A stretch of 64,000 nucleotides of DNA. It comes from Desertimonas sp963786985. Lineage in GTDB: Bacteria > Actinomycetota > Acidimicrobiia > Acidimicrobiales > Ilumatobacteraceae. The notes beneath the pieces were generated by a model. The model did no database searches, had not been told where the DNA came from, and saw nothing but the letters and a program-made list of their open reading frames with translations. Below are positions 1 to 7,892 of this stretch, in pieces. The first letter of the stretch is position 1. Each line of letters starts with the position of its first letter. The position numbers and the translations under genes are program-made. Where the stretch lies: assembly GCA_963786985.1 (NCBI GenBank), contig CAWBBL010000016.1, positions 186,001-250,000 on the forward strand. The letters are read 5' to 3'.

Positions 1-2
1 GC

Positions 3-452
3 CTCGATGACGACGCCGTCGAGCTCGCGGTCCGCCAGCTCGTCGAGACCTGGACGTCGTCGTCCAACGGACGCGCCGAGGTGGCGTGCGTCGAGGGAAC
101 CGCCGACGATGCCGTGGCGGCGATCGGACCGGGAGAGTGGGTGAGCCAGCAGCTGACGCTCGCCGAGGCACTCGCCCTGCTCGCCTGGGCCGGTGCCAGC
201 GGAGGCGCCCACGGACGTCGCCGCGGTGCCGCCCTCGGACGCTTCGGAGCCCTGTGGGTGCTCGCCGCCTTCCTCGACCTCGTCGACGAGTGGCCCGTGC
301 CGCTCGACGCCCTCGGCCGCGAGGCCCGAACGTTGCGCTGGTCGTGGTGGGAGCCGGAGATGTCGACACCACACGGGTGGCGGTTACAGCTCGCTGTCGA
401 GCACCCTGGCGACGGGCATGCCTGGGCGATCAGCGCCGTCGACGCCGTATGA
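3..452 (+). CDS. 3' end of an unrecognised gene
   Basis: The reading frame is open from the window edge to the TGA at 450-452, so this is the C-terminal 149 residues of a longer protein. An internal GTG at 81 exists, but the frame continues upstream with similar acidic, Ala/Leu-rich composition. The visible part has an Ala/Gly-rich helix followed by Trp-rich segments (LRWSWWEPE, then GHAWAIS at the end). I recognise no family, catalytic motif or membrane segment. Function unknown; coding status is supported by codon bias and the position just before the next gene's promoter. Confidence 0.55.
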   Translation, partial: LDDDAVELAVRQLVETWTSSSNGRAEVACVEGTADDAVAAIGPGEWVSQQLTLAEALALLAWAGASGGAHGRRRGAALGRFGALWVLAAFLDLVDEWPVPLDALGREARTLRWSWWEPEMSTPHGWRLQLAVEHPGDGHAWAISAVDAV

Positions 453-496
453 CCGGCGACGTGCCTCGCGCCTGGTGAGACATCCTGTGTGGCTCG

Positions 497-502
497 TAGG
501 GT
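497..502 (+). promoter_or_regulatory. -10 box (TAGGGT) of a leaderless promoter
   Basis: TAGGGT lies six bases before the GTG start at 509 and there is no Shine-Dalgarno. It matches the TANNNT plus 6-9 nt arrangement seen before many other starts in this window, so transcription probably begins at or next to the start codon. Confidence 0.5.
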
Positions 503-508
503 GACTCG

Positions 509-1753
509 GTGAGCCGCGCTGCGCATCGATCGGCGTCGAACACCGAACGAGCGCGCATCGCGGCCGTCTACGCCGCCTTCTTCACCAACGGCCTGATCAT
601 CGCCAGTTGGGTTGCCCGCCTGCCTGCCGTCCGGACACGCCTCGGGGCCAGCGAACCGCAGCTCGGCGCCGTGCTGCTCGGCATCGCGGGCGGCGCCGTC
701 GTGGCGATGCCCCTGACCAGCCGGCTGTGCGATCGCTTCGGACTTCGTCGCGTCTTGATGATGGCAATGCTCGGATGCACGGCGATGTTCGTGATCGCCG
801 GCATGACGCCGCGCATCGTGCCACTGGGAGCCGTGCTGGTCGCTGTCGGGTTCGGCTACGGGACCTGGGACGTGTCGATGAACGCCGCGGCCCACGATGT
901 GGAGGTGAGGACCGAACGGCCACTGATGCCCCGCTTCCATGGCGCCTTCAGCGTCGGCGGCCTTTGCGGTGCGGGCCTCGGCGCCGGCGCCGCGGCCCTC
1001 GGAGTACCCGTCGGCGCCCACCTCGCCATCGTCGGCATGGCAATCACCGTCACCGCGGCACTCGTTGCCCAGCAGTTGCCCGACCTCACCGAGACACCCA
1101 GTCGCCCGTCGGACGACGACTCAGCGCGTTTCACGGCCACGCAATCCGAGGCTCCCCGACGGGTGATCACCCTGCGACTCGTGCTGCTCGGCCTGCTCAC
1201 GGCGTGCACCACCCTCGGGGAGGGGGCAGCCGCCGACTGGGGCGCGATCTTCTTCACCGACGAACGGGGCGCCACTGAATCGGTGGCGGCGATCGGCTAC
1301 GCCGCGTTCGCCGGGGCGATGGCGATCGGACGGTTCGGTGGCACGTGGGTGCTCACCCGGATGTCGCGGGTCACGGCGCTACGGGCCTCCGGCGTGCTGG
1401 CCTCGGTGTCCGTGCTGACGCTGATCACCGTGGAGTCGATGGCCACGGGCCTCGTCGCCATGGTCGGATGGGGACTCGGAGTCGCCCTCGTGTTCCCGGC
1501 CGCGATGAGTGCCGGGGCGGAGAACGCCGAGCGCCCGGCGCAGGGCATCGCCACCGTGGCCACGATTGGCTACGGGGGGTTCCTCGTCGGACCGCCGATG
1601 ATCGGATTCATCGCCGGCGCCGCCGGACTCGGAGCCGGCCTGTTGGTCGTCTCGCTGTTGCTGCTGCTCGTCGTCGTCCTGGCCCCGGCGGCGCGCCGCC
1701 CCGCGCCGTCGACCGCCACGGAACGCGAGATGCTGCATGTCGGGACGGTCTGA
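509..1753 (+). CDS. MFS transporter, YbjJ-like
   Basis: A 414-residue major facilitator protein with about 12 hydrophobic segments. The N-terminal pattern (ASWVARLPAVRTRLG around residues 31-45, then the loop motif DRFGLRR after helix 2) resembles the YbjJ subgroup of proton-driven exporters. A hydrophilic Ser/Asp-rich loop near residues 195-220 separates the two six-helix halves. It acts in the cytoplasmic membrane; the substrate cannot be read from sequence. The GTG start is chosen because a TAGGGT -10 box ends six bases upstream and no longer start fits the first helix. Confidence 0.85.
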   Translation: MSRAAHRSASNTERARIAAVYAAFFTNGLIIASWVARLPAVRTRLGASEPQLGAVLLGIAGGAVVAMPLTSRLCDRFGLRRVLMMAMLGCTAMFVIAGMTPRIVPLGAVLVAVGFGYGTWDVSMNAAAHDVEVRTERPLMPRFHGAFSVGGLCGAGLGAGAAALGVPVGAHLAIVGMAITVTAALVAQQLPDLTETPSRPSDDDSARFTATQSEAPRRVITLRLVLLGLLTACTTLGEGAAADWGAIFFTDERGATESVAAIGYAAFAGAMAIGRFGGTWVLTRMSRVTALRASGVLASVSVLTLITVESMATGLVAMVGWGLGVALVFPAAMSAGAENAERPAQGIATVATIGYGGFLVGPPMIGFIAGAAGLGAGLLVVSLLLLLVVVLAPAARRPAPSTATEREMLHVGTV

Positions 1754-1782
1754 CCTGCCGCGGCCGTCGCAGTTGGCTCGCC

Positions 1783-1788
1783 TACCCT
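1783..1788 (+). promoter_or_regulatory. -10 box (TACCCT) of a leaderless promoter
   Basis: TACCCT lies exactly seven bases before the ATG at 1796 with no Shine-Dalgarno, the most common arrangement in this window. Confidence 0.55.
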
Positions 1789-1795
1789 TGCGACG

Positions 1796-2365
1796 ATGCG
1801 CGCCCAGCCCTGTCGGCTGATTCGGACGTCTCTCCTGGCGTTGTGGGCCATCGGCGCTGTCTCCGTCGTGGCCGGTCACGCGACATCGCCCAGCGCCGCG
1901 GCAGCACCGACGACCACGGCGGTGCCGGCCACGACAGCCGCGGCGACGACGACCGCCGCGCCATCGACGACGATCGCGGCCTCGACGACGACCGGCGTGA
2001 CGACGACGACGGAAGCCGGCCCGCCGCCCCGAAGTTCCCAACGTGTCGCCGCTGACGTCGACACCGAAAAGATCCGCCCGACCTCGCTCCCGCTACGCAC
2101 GATGGCGATCGCCACGGGTGTGCTGATCGCTGGCTTGGCAGTCGCCGGGTTCGTGTACGGCAAGGTGCGCAGCCGGGCCCCCGCCGAAGTGCGCCCACGA
2201 CCCCCCACCAGCGAATCGGTGGTCGCAGCCGAGACGACGGAACCGCAGCCGATCACGATGCCCCCACCGACGCCGCTACCGCCCCCGTCGGCGAACCCCC
2301 TGCCACCGCCCGAGCCGATCACCGAATGGGCGCCGCCGACGTCACCCGCCGACTCTGAACGGTGA
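1796..2365 (+). CDS. Thr- and Pro-rich membrane-anchored hypothetical protein
   Basis: 189 residues. An N-terminal hydrophobic stretch (about residues 10-28) looks like a signal peptide or anchor. It is followed by an Ala/Thr tract with many TTTA/TTT runs (about 35-85), a second hydrophobic segment (about 104-122, ATGVLIAGLAVAGFVYG), and a Pro-rich tail (PPPTPLPPPS). Thr/Pro-rich tracts like this are typical wall-spanning stalks in actinobacteria, and two sortase genes in this window carry similar tracts. No enzymatic domain. The start is fixed by the TACCCT box seven bases upstream. Confidence 0.7.
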   Translation: MRAQPCRLIRTSLLALWAIGAVSVVAGHATSPSAAAAPTTTAVPATTAAATTTAAPSTTIAASTTTGVTTTTEAGPPPRSSQRVAADVDTEKIRPTSLPLRTMAIATGVLIAGLAVAGFVYGKVRSRAPAEVRPRPPTSESVVAAETTEPQPITMPPPTPLPPPSANPLPPPEPITEWAPPTSPADSER

Positions 2366-2417
2366 GCGCCGGCGGCAACCGTCTGCCGTCGGCAGCTCGC
2401 TGTTCGGTCGCGGGTCG

Positions 2418-3389
2418 CTAGCGATTCTGTAGCGCTTCGATGAGCTTCGGGAGCACCTTGTGCACGTCGCCGACGATGCCGAGGTCGGCGACTCCGAAGA
2501 TCGGCGCTTCCTTGTCCTTGTTGATGGCGATGATGTTCTTGGCGCCCTTCATGCCGACCATGTGCTGCGTTGCCCCGGAAATGCCCGCGGCGATGTACAC
2601 ATTCGGCTTGACGACCTTGCCGGTCTGGCCGACCTGATAGCTGTACGGAACCCACCCGGCGTCGACGATCGCCCGCGACGCCCCGGGAGCGCCCTTGAGC
2701 AGCTTGGCGAGCTGCTCGATCAGGTCATACTTGGCCGCTTCCCCGAGACCGCGGCCACCCGACACCACGATGTCCGCCTCATCGAGCTTGGGACCGTGAT
2801 GCTCCTCGACGTGTGAGGCGACGACCTGCGCACCGCCGACGGCACCGAGCTCAGGCACCGGGGCGGCAAGGATCTCCGGCGTGGCACCGCCAGCAGCCTC
2901 GGCGGCAAAGCTCTTCGGGCGCACGGCGATGAGATGCGGCCCGTCGCCGGTGAACGTCGTCGTCACCAGCTTGGTCCCGCCGAACACCGGCGTCGTCGCC
3001 TGGACGGCATCGCCCTCGATGACGACGTCGACGTTGTTCGTCAGCACCGGGCGATCGAGGTGCACGCTCAGGCGACTGACGACGTCGCGGCCGACGTAGT
3101 CCTGGGGGACGAGGATCAGATCGGGTGAATCCCCGCCGTCGATCACCGTCTTGATGGCCGCCGCGACGGCGACGCCGGGAAGGGCCCCGCCCAGATCACC
3201 GGTGGCATAGACCTTGGTCGCGCCGAAGTCTCCGAGCGCCGTGACGATCTCGGCGGCGTCGCCGGCGACGAACGCGGTGACTTCGCCCCCGGTACCGAGC
3301 TGCCGGGCCTTGGTGAGCAGCTCGAGCGTCGTCGATGTCGGCGCTCCGTCGGCGCTCTCGGCGAGGACCCAGATGTTGGAAACACTCAT
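2418..3389 (-). CDS. etfA: Electron transfer flavoprotein alpha subunit
   Basis: 323 residues. EtfA pairs with EtfB to carry electrons from acyl-CoA and other dehydrogenases to the membrane ETF:quinone oxidoreductase. The N-terminal Rossmann-like part begins SNIWVLAES; the C-terminal FAD domain shows SGGRGLG, the SYQVGQTGKVVKP stretch and AAGISGATQHMVGM, all typical of EtfA. The same frame is open further upstream, but the ATG at 3389 is preferred: it starts the conserved N-terminus, has an AGAAAGG-type ribosome site, and follows the etfB stop by 14 bases. It forms an operon with etfB. Confidence 0.95.
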   Translation of the reverse strand: MSVSNIWVLAESADGAPTSTTLELLTKARQLGTGGEVTAFVAGDAAEIVTALGDFGATKVYATGDLGGALPGVAVAAAIKTVIDGGDSPDLILVPQDYVGRDVVSRLSVHLDRPVLTNNVDVVIEGDAVQATTPVFGGTKLVTTTFTGDGPHLIAVRPKSFAAEAAGGATPEILAAPVPELGAVGGAQVVASHVEEHHGPKLDEADIVVSGGRGLGEAAKYDLIEQLAKLLKGAPGASRAIVDAGWVPYSYQVGQTGKVVKPNVYIAAGISGATQHMVGMKGAKNIIAINKDKEAPIFGVADLGIVGDVHKVLPKLIEALQNR

Positions 3390-3403
3390 CTTCTGCGCCT
3401 TTC

Positions 3404-4180
3404 TCAGATCACTTTGAGGCCGGCGAGGAACTCGACGACTCGGGTATGCGCTTCGCCGTCGTCCTCGACGATCTCGCCGGCCTGTCGCTCCGGAGCGGCG
3501 GACACGTCGACGATCTGCTGGCCGGCCCCGGCCCAGCCGACCGGCGCGACACCGAGATCGGCAGCGGTCACCGTTTCGACGGGCTTCGACTTCGCCGCCA
3601 TGATCCCCTTGAAACTCGGGTAGCGGGGCTCGACGACGCCCGCCGTCACGCTGACGACGGCGGGCAACGGGCACGTCACCTCGTCGTATCCGGCCTCCGT
3701 CTGGCGGTTGACCTTGAGCACACCGTCTTCGACGACAACCGACTTGGCAAAGGTCACCGATGGCAGACCGAGCACGGCGGCGAGCTGCTCGGGAACCGTG
3801 CCGGTGTACCCATCGCTGGACTCCGTGCCGGCGATGATGAGGTCGGATTCACCGAGCCGTTGCACAGCGGCAGCGAGCACCTTGGCCGTCGTCAGGGCGT
3901 CCGTTCCGGCGAGCTCGGGGTCGGACACGAGCACGGCCTTGGCGGCCCCCATCGCCAGCGCCGTACGCAACCCGCCGACCTCGCCGTTGGGCGCCATCGA
4001 CACCAGCCCGACCTCACCACCACCGGCGGCATCGATGAGCTGCAGGGCCATCTCGACGCCGTACATGTCCGACTCGTCGAGGATCAACTTGCCGTCGCGC
4101 TTGAGCGTGTGGTCGTCCGGGTCGAGATCGCCCGGCGCGGCCGGATCGGGGATCTGCTTGGCGCAGACGGTGATGTTCAT
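3404..4180 (-). CDS. etfB: Electron transfer flavoprotein beta subunit
   Basis: 258 residues, full length for EtfB. It binds AMP and, with EtfA, holds the redox FAD. Typical features are the N-terminus MNITVCAKQIPDP, the MYGVEMALQL segment, the ALAMGAAKAVLVSD stretch and the ETF-beta signature region PAVVSVTAGVVEPRYPSFKGIMAAK. It is the first gene of the etfBA operon and is divergent from the lipid kinase gene. A TAACAAT -10 box eight bases before the ATG suggests leaderless transcription. Confidence 0.95.
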   Translation of the reverse strand: MNITVCAKQIPDPAAPGDLDPDDHTLKRDGKLILDESDMYGVEMALQLIDAAGGGEVGLVSMAPNGEVGGLRTALAMGAAKAVLVSDPELAGTDALTTAKVLAAAVQRLGESDLIIAGTESSDGYTGTVPEQLAAVLGLPSVTFAKSVVVEDGVLKVNRQTEAGYDEVTCPLPAVVSVTAGVVEPRYPSFKGIMAAKSKPVETVTAADLGVAPVGWAGAGQQIVDVSAAPERQAGEIVEDDGEAHTRVVEFLAGLKVI

Positions 4181-4188
4181 GGCCGGCC

Positions 4189-4195
4189 ATTGTTA
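4189..4195 (-). promoter_or_regulatory. -10 box (TAACAAT) for etfBA
   Basis: On the minus strand TAACAAT lies eight bases before the etfB ATG. It faces the divergent TAACCT box of the lipid kinase gene, so both promoters share about 60 bp. Confidence 0.5.
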
Positions 4196-4228
4196 CCGAC
4201 GAGTATCCACGCCACAACCGGCGCCACC

Positions 4229-4234
4229 TAACCT
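4229..4234 (+). promoter_or_regulatory. -10 box (TAACCT) deciding a TTG start
   Basis: TAACCT ends seven bases before the TTG at 4242. The spacing supports this TTG as a leaderless start for the lipid kinase even though the frame is open for more than 500 bp upstream across etfB. Confidence 0.5.
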
Positions 4235-4241
4235 GGCCAGC

Positions 4242-5210
4242 TTGCGGATCCTGCTCATCGTCAACTCCTTCGCGACGTCCGTCACGGCGCGCAACACCGT
4301 CGTCATCCAGCGGCGTCTCGCCCGCGACCACGACGTCGAGCTCGTCGAGACGAACCGCCGTGGGCATGCCACCCGCTTTGCCTTCGACGCCGCTCGCCGC
4401 AACATCGACGTGGTGGTGGGCTTCGGCGGCGATGGCACACTCAATGAAGTCGCGACCGGTATTGCCAACACGGACACTGCCCTCGGCGTGCTCCCGGGCG
4501 GATCGACCAACGTGTTCGCCCGCACGATCGGTCTGCCCAACGACCCAGTTGCCGCCGTCGAGCTGCTCGCCGGCGGGGTCGACGTCGGCGACTTGCGGCC
4601 GATCGGCCTCGGACAGGTGAACGGGCGCTTCTTCTGCTTCCACACCGGGATCGGCTACGACGCCGCCGTCGTCGCCGCCGTCGAGCGGCGGGCGTCGCTG
4701 AAGCGCTGGCTCGGTCATCCCCTGTTCATCACCGCCGCCGTGAGCACCTGGCTGCGTGGCTACGACCGCGCCGAGCCGCACTTCCGGGTTCACAGCGCAA
4801 CCGGGGTGATCGACGACGGGTTCTTCACGATCGTCCTCAACACCAACCCCTACACCTACCTCGGCAACCGGCCCCTCGACCTTTCGCCCGCCGCGACGTT
4901 GGACCGCGGCCTCGTCGCCGTGACGTTCCGGACGATGAAGGCGACGGCGATCCTGCGCTCGCTCGCCGGCGCCCTGCGCGGTGGCGGGGTCAAGCCGACG
5001 GACTACCTCGACGAGCAGATCGACCTCGACGAGCTCGTCATCGAGAGCACGGAACCGTTCCCGTATCAACTCGACGGCGACTACCTCGGGGAAGCCGACC
5101 GGCTGATGTTCCAGCACGTCCCGAACGCCGTGCGACTGGTGTTCCCCGCGGCGAGCGCGAGCTCCTCGGCGAGCGCTAAGTCCTCAGCGTCGGCGGAACC
5201 ACCGAGTTAG
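4242..5210 (+). CDS. Diacylglycerol kinase-family lipid kinase
   Basis: 322 residues with the DAGK catalytic fold (DgkB/YegS type), which phosphorylates diacylglycerol, sphingoid bases or related lipids with ATP. The nucleotide loop GGDGTLNEV is near residue 67 and the PGGSTNVFAR motif near residue 88. A C-terminal segment with QLDGDYLG is typical of this family, and a Ser/Ala-rich tail follows. The TTG start is inferred from homology of the first strand (RILLIVNSFA) and the -10 box seven bases upstream. Substrate is not determinable. Confidence 0.88.
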   Translation: MRILLIVNSFATSVTARNTVVIQRRLARDHDVELVETNRRGHATRFAFDAARRNIDVVVGFGGDGTLNEVATGIANTDTALGVLPGGSTNVFARTIGLPNDPVAAVELLAGGVDVGDLRPIGLGQVNGRFFCFHTGIGYDAAVVAAVERRASLKRWLGHPLFITAAVSTWLRGYDRAEPHFRVHSATGVIDDGFFTIVLNTNPYTYLGNRPLDLSPAATLDRGLVAVTFRTMKATAILRSLAGALRGGGVKPTDYLDEQIDLDELVIESTEPFPYQLDGDYLGEADRLMFQHVPNAVRLVFPAASASSSASAKSSASAEPPS

Positions 5211-5251
5211 TCTCTGCCCGGCGGCTGCACCCTGCAGGGCCGGGGAGAACG

Positions 5252-7864
5252 ATGAACCTTCCACGCGAGGTGCCGACGGCGTGGCCGAGTGGGTTCGTCA
5301 CCTTCGTGCTGACGGACATCGAGGGCTCGACGCGCCTGTTGAAGCGCCTCGGCACGCGCTACGACGAGCTGATCGACCGGCACAACACGGTGCTCCGGCG
5401 GTCGTGGACGGACCACGGCGGAGCACCGGTCAGCGAGCGCGGCGACTCGTGCCTGGCCGCGTTTGCTGACGCGTCGTCGGCGCTCGAGGCCTGCGCCGAC
5501 GCCCAGCGCCGCTTGGCCGCGGCAACCTGGCCTCCCGACGGCCAGCCCCGCGTGCGGATGGGGGTGCACGCCGGCCTCGCATCACCGCGCGACGGCGACT
5601 ACGTCGCCCTCGCTGTCCACCAGGCAGCCCGGGTGTCCGCCGCGGCGCACGGCGGTCAGGTACTCACCTCCGAGGTCGTCGCCACGGAAGCGGGCAAGGC
5701 CACTGACATCGAGCTCGCCCCGATCGGTCGATACCGGTTGCGCGACTTCGACGAGCCGGTCCAGCTGCATTGCCTCCGCGGCGCCGGACTGGAGACGCAG
5801 TTTCCGGCGGTGCGCGCCGTGCCGGTCGATGGACACAACCTCACCGCGCCGCCAACCCGGCTGTTCGGTCGAGACGACGAGGTCGGCCACGTCGTCAGAC
5901 GTCTACAGCCCGGCCGACTCGTCACGCTCACCGGGCCGGGCGGCGTCGGCAAGACCCGGGTCGCCCTGGCGACCGGTTTGGCGGCAGCAACGGACTGGGA
6001 CGACGGGATCTGGTTCGTCGACCTCGCGCCGTTGCAAGACGCCCAGCTGGTCGGCGCGACGATCGCCGGTGCCCTCGGCGTCTCGCTCGGCGGGGTCGAC
6101 GGCTGGGAAGCGAGCCTCGATCATCTCCGGACCAAGCGCGCCGTCATCCTCCTCGACAACTGCGAGCACCTCGCCGCGGACGTCGCCGGGATGGCCGGCG
6201 ACCTGCTGAAAGCATGCCCGGCGGTCGGCATCCTGGCGACGAGCCGGGAACCGCTCGGAATCACCGCGGAACACGTCATTCGGGTTGACCCCCTGTCGGT
6301 TCCTCGCCGGGGCGCCTCGGTCGAGGCGGCGATGGCGGCTCCGTCGGTCCAGCTGTTCGTCGAGCGGGCCCAGGCGACAACCCCACGGTTCGCCGTCGAC
6401 GACACCAACGTGCAACAGCTGACCGAACTGTGCCAGCGCCTCGACGGGCTGCCCCTGGCCCTCGAGCTCGCTGCCGCCCAGACGTCGATGCTCGGCATCG
6501 GCCACCTGCTCGGCGATCTCGACGATCGCTCCGCGGTCCTGCGCAGCCGACGCCGCGACATCCCCGACCGCCAGCGCACCATGGACGCGGTCGTCGACTG
6601 GAGCCTGCGCCTGCTCACGCCCTCCGAACAGGCGGTGTTGCGTCGGCTGAGCCTGCTACGCGGCGGATTCTCGCTCGATGCGGCGATCGTGTGTGGGCAG
6701 GACGTCGAGGGTTGCGATGCCGCCGACATCGTGTGGTCGCTCGTCGACAAGTCCCTCGTGGTCGTCGACTCGGCTGCCAACGACACGCGCTACCGCCTCC
6801 TCGAGACCATTCGTGCTCCTCTGCGGCGACTGCTCGATGAGGAGCTGGCCACCGTGCCCACGGCGCTTCGTCTCACCGACTGGTGGCTCGAGCGAGTCGG
6901 CCCGTGGCAGCGCACCGACCGGGTCCGCTCCGGGGAGATCGAAGTCGAGCTCGACAACCTGCGGGCGATGATCCCGTTGATCGTCGGCGTGGCGGAGGAA
7001 CGGGCCCAGCAACTGGTCTGCAGCATCGGGCGTCACTACCACGGCATGCAGGCATCACGCGACGCAGTCGACGAGCTGTCGCGCTTTGTTACCGAACTGC
7101 CCATGACGACCCCGACGCGCGTGTCGATGCTCGCAACGTTGGCCTTGATGCACGTGCATCAAGGCGACGTCGAGGCCGCCGGCCGGGCGCTCGACGAAGC
7201 CCAACGACTCCTCACCGACGTCGGCGCACCGCTCTGGGACGAGGTCGGCGTCCAGCGAGCTGCCGGTGAGGTGGCGCTGCGGTCAGGTGATCCCGCCGCC
7301 GCGGCGGAGCTGGCCCGGCGGACGCTGCATGGCGACCTGACCATGCAGGCCAGGGCACGCATGCTCAATCTGCTGGCGATCGCCGCGTTCTTCTCCGGTG
7401 ACGTCGAGCAGGCAGCCACGGCGTTCGAAGCAGAGCTCGAGGTCGCCCGCTGCCTCGGCGACGAGCAGCTGATGCTCGTCGCCGAGGGCAACGTGGCCGA
7501 GCTGGCCCTGCGCACCGGCGACTCCCGTTCGGCGGCGCTGCACCAGCGGGCCAGTCTCGATCTCGCCCTCGCCCTGGGTCGACCGATCGGGGTGGCCTTG
7601 TCATTCGTCGTCGCGGCCCGGTTGGCGGCTCCGGCGGATCCCGGTGTCGCCGGCCAGCTGCATGCCAAAGCCGAGGCGATCCTCGCCGAGAACGCCTACC
7701 GGCTCTACGACGACGACCTCGCCGCCAGCCAACAGATGCTCGGCGACGTCCGCGGCCGCCTCGGCGAGATCTACTTCGCCAGAGCCGGCGAGGAGGGGCG
7801 GGCGATGTCACTGCTCGATGCCGTCAACCTCGCCCAACGAGCGTTGGAGAGCGTGGGCGGATGA
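5252..7864 (+). CDS. Class III nucleotide cyclase / STAND ATPase / TPR-like sensor protein
   Basis: 870 residues in three parts. Residues 15-165 form a class III adenylate/guanylate cyclase-type domain with metal aspartates D22 (TDIEGST) and D65 (ERGDSCLAAF). The usual GDG is GDS here, so cyclase activity is uncertain. Residues about 195-560 form an AP-ATPase/STAND NTPase: Walker A GPGGVGKT near 229, Walker B-like VILLDNCEH near 297, an ATSREPLG motif near 327 and GLPLALELAA near 400. The rest is helical and TPR-like. There is no C-terminal LuxR DNA-binding domain, unlike LuxR-family relatives. It ends 28 bp before the subtilase gene, so the two are probably one unit: a ligand sensor driving a protease. 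Confidence 0.88.
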   Translation: MNLPREVPTAWPSGFVTFVLTDIEGSTRLLKRLGTRYDELIDRHNTVLRRSWTDHGGAPVSERGDSCLAAFADASSALEACADAQRRLAAATWPPDGQPRVRMGVHAGLASPRDGDYVALAVHQAARVSAAAHGGQVLTSEVVATEAGKATDIELAPIGRYRLRDFDEPVQLHCLRGAGLETQFPAVRAVPVDGHNLTAPPTRLFGRDDEVGHVVRRLQPGRLVTLTGPGGVGKTRVALATGLAAATDWDDGIWFVDLAPLQDAQLVGATIAGALGVSLGGVDGWEASLDHLRTKRAVILLDNCEHLAADVAGMAGDLLKACPAVGILATSREPLGITAEHVIRVDPLSVPRRGASVEAAMAAPSVQLFVERAQATTPRFAVDDTNVQQLTELCQRLDGLPLALELAAAQTSMLGIGHLLGDLDDRSAVLRSRRRDIPDRQRTMDAVVDWSLRLLTPSEQAVLRRLSLLRGGFSLDAAIVCGQDVEGCDAADIVWSLVDKSLVVVDSAANDTRYRLLETIRAPLRRLLDEELATVPTALRLTDWWLERVGPWQRTDRVRSGEIEVELDNLRAMIPLIVGVAEERAQQLVCSIGRHYHGMQASRDAVDELSRFVTELPMTTPTRVSMLATLALMHVHQGDVEAAGRALDEAQRLLTDVGAPLWDEVGVQRAAGEVALRSGDPAAAAELARRTLHGDLTMQARARMLNLLAIAAFFSGDVEQAATAFEAELEVARCLGDEQLMLVAEGNVAELALRTGDSRSAALHQRASLDLALALGRPIGVALSFVVAARLAAPADPGVAGQLHAKAEAILAENAYRLYDDDLAASQQMLGDVRGRLGEIYFARAGEEGRAMSLLDAVNLAQRALESVGG

Positions 7865-7880
7865 ACAGGTCGATAACTCA

Positions 7881-7887
7881 AAGGAGG
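7881..7887 (+). promoter_or_regulatory. Strong Shine-Dalgarno (AAGGAGG) of the subtilase gene
   Basis: A perfect AAGGAGG lies five bases before the ATG at 7893. It fixes the start although the same frame is open back to 7644 inside the upstream gene. Such a strong ribosome site is unusual in this window, where many starts are leaderless, and implies translation from a shared transcript. Confidence 0.8.
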
Positions 7888-7892
7888 ATGAC

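Noticed and set aside
5252..7864. LuxR-family transcriptional regulator
   Set aside because: The ATPase region looks like that of LAL/LuxR proteins, but there is no C-terminal helix-turn-helix and the N-terminus is a cyclase domain.
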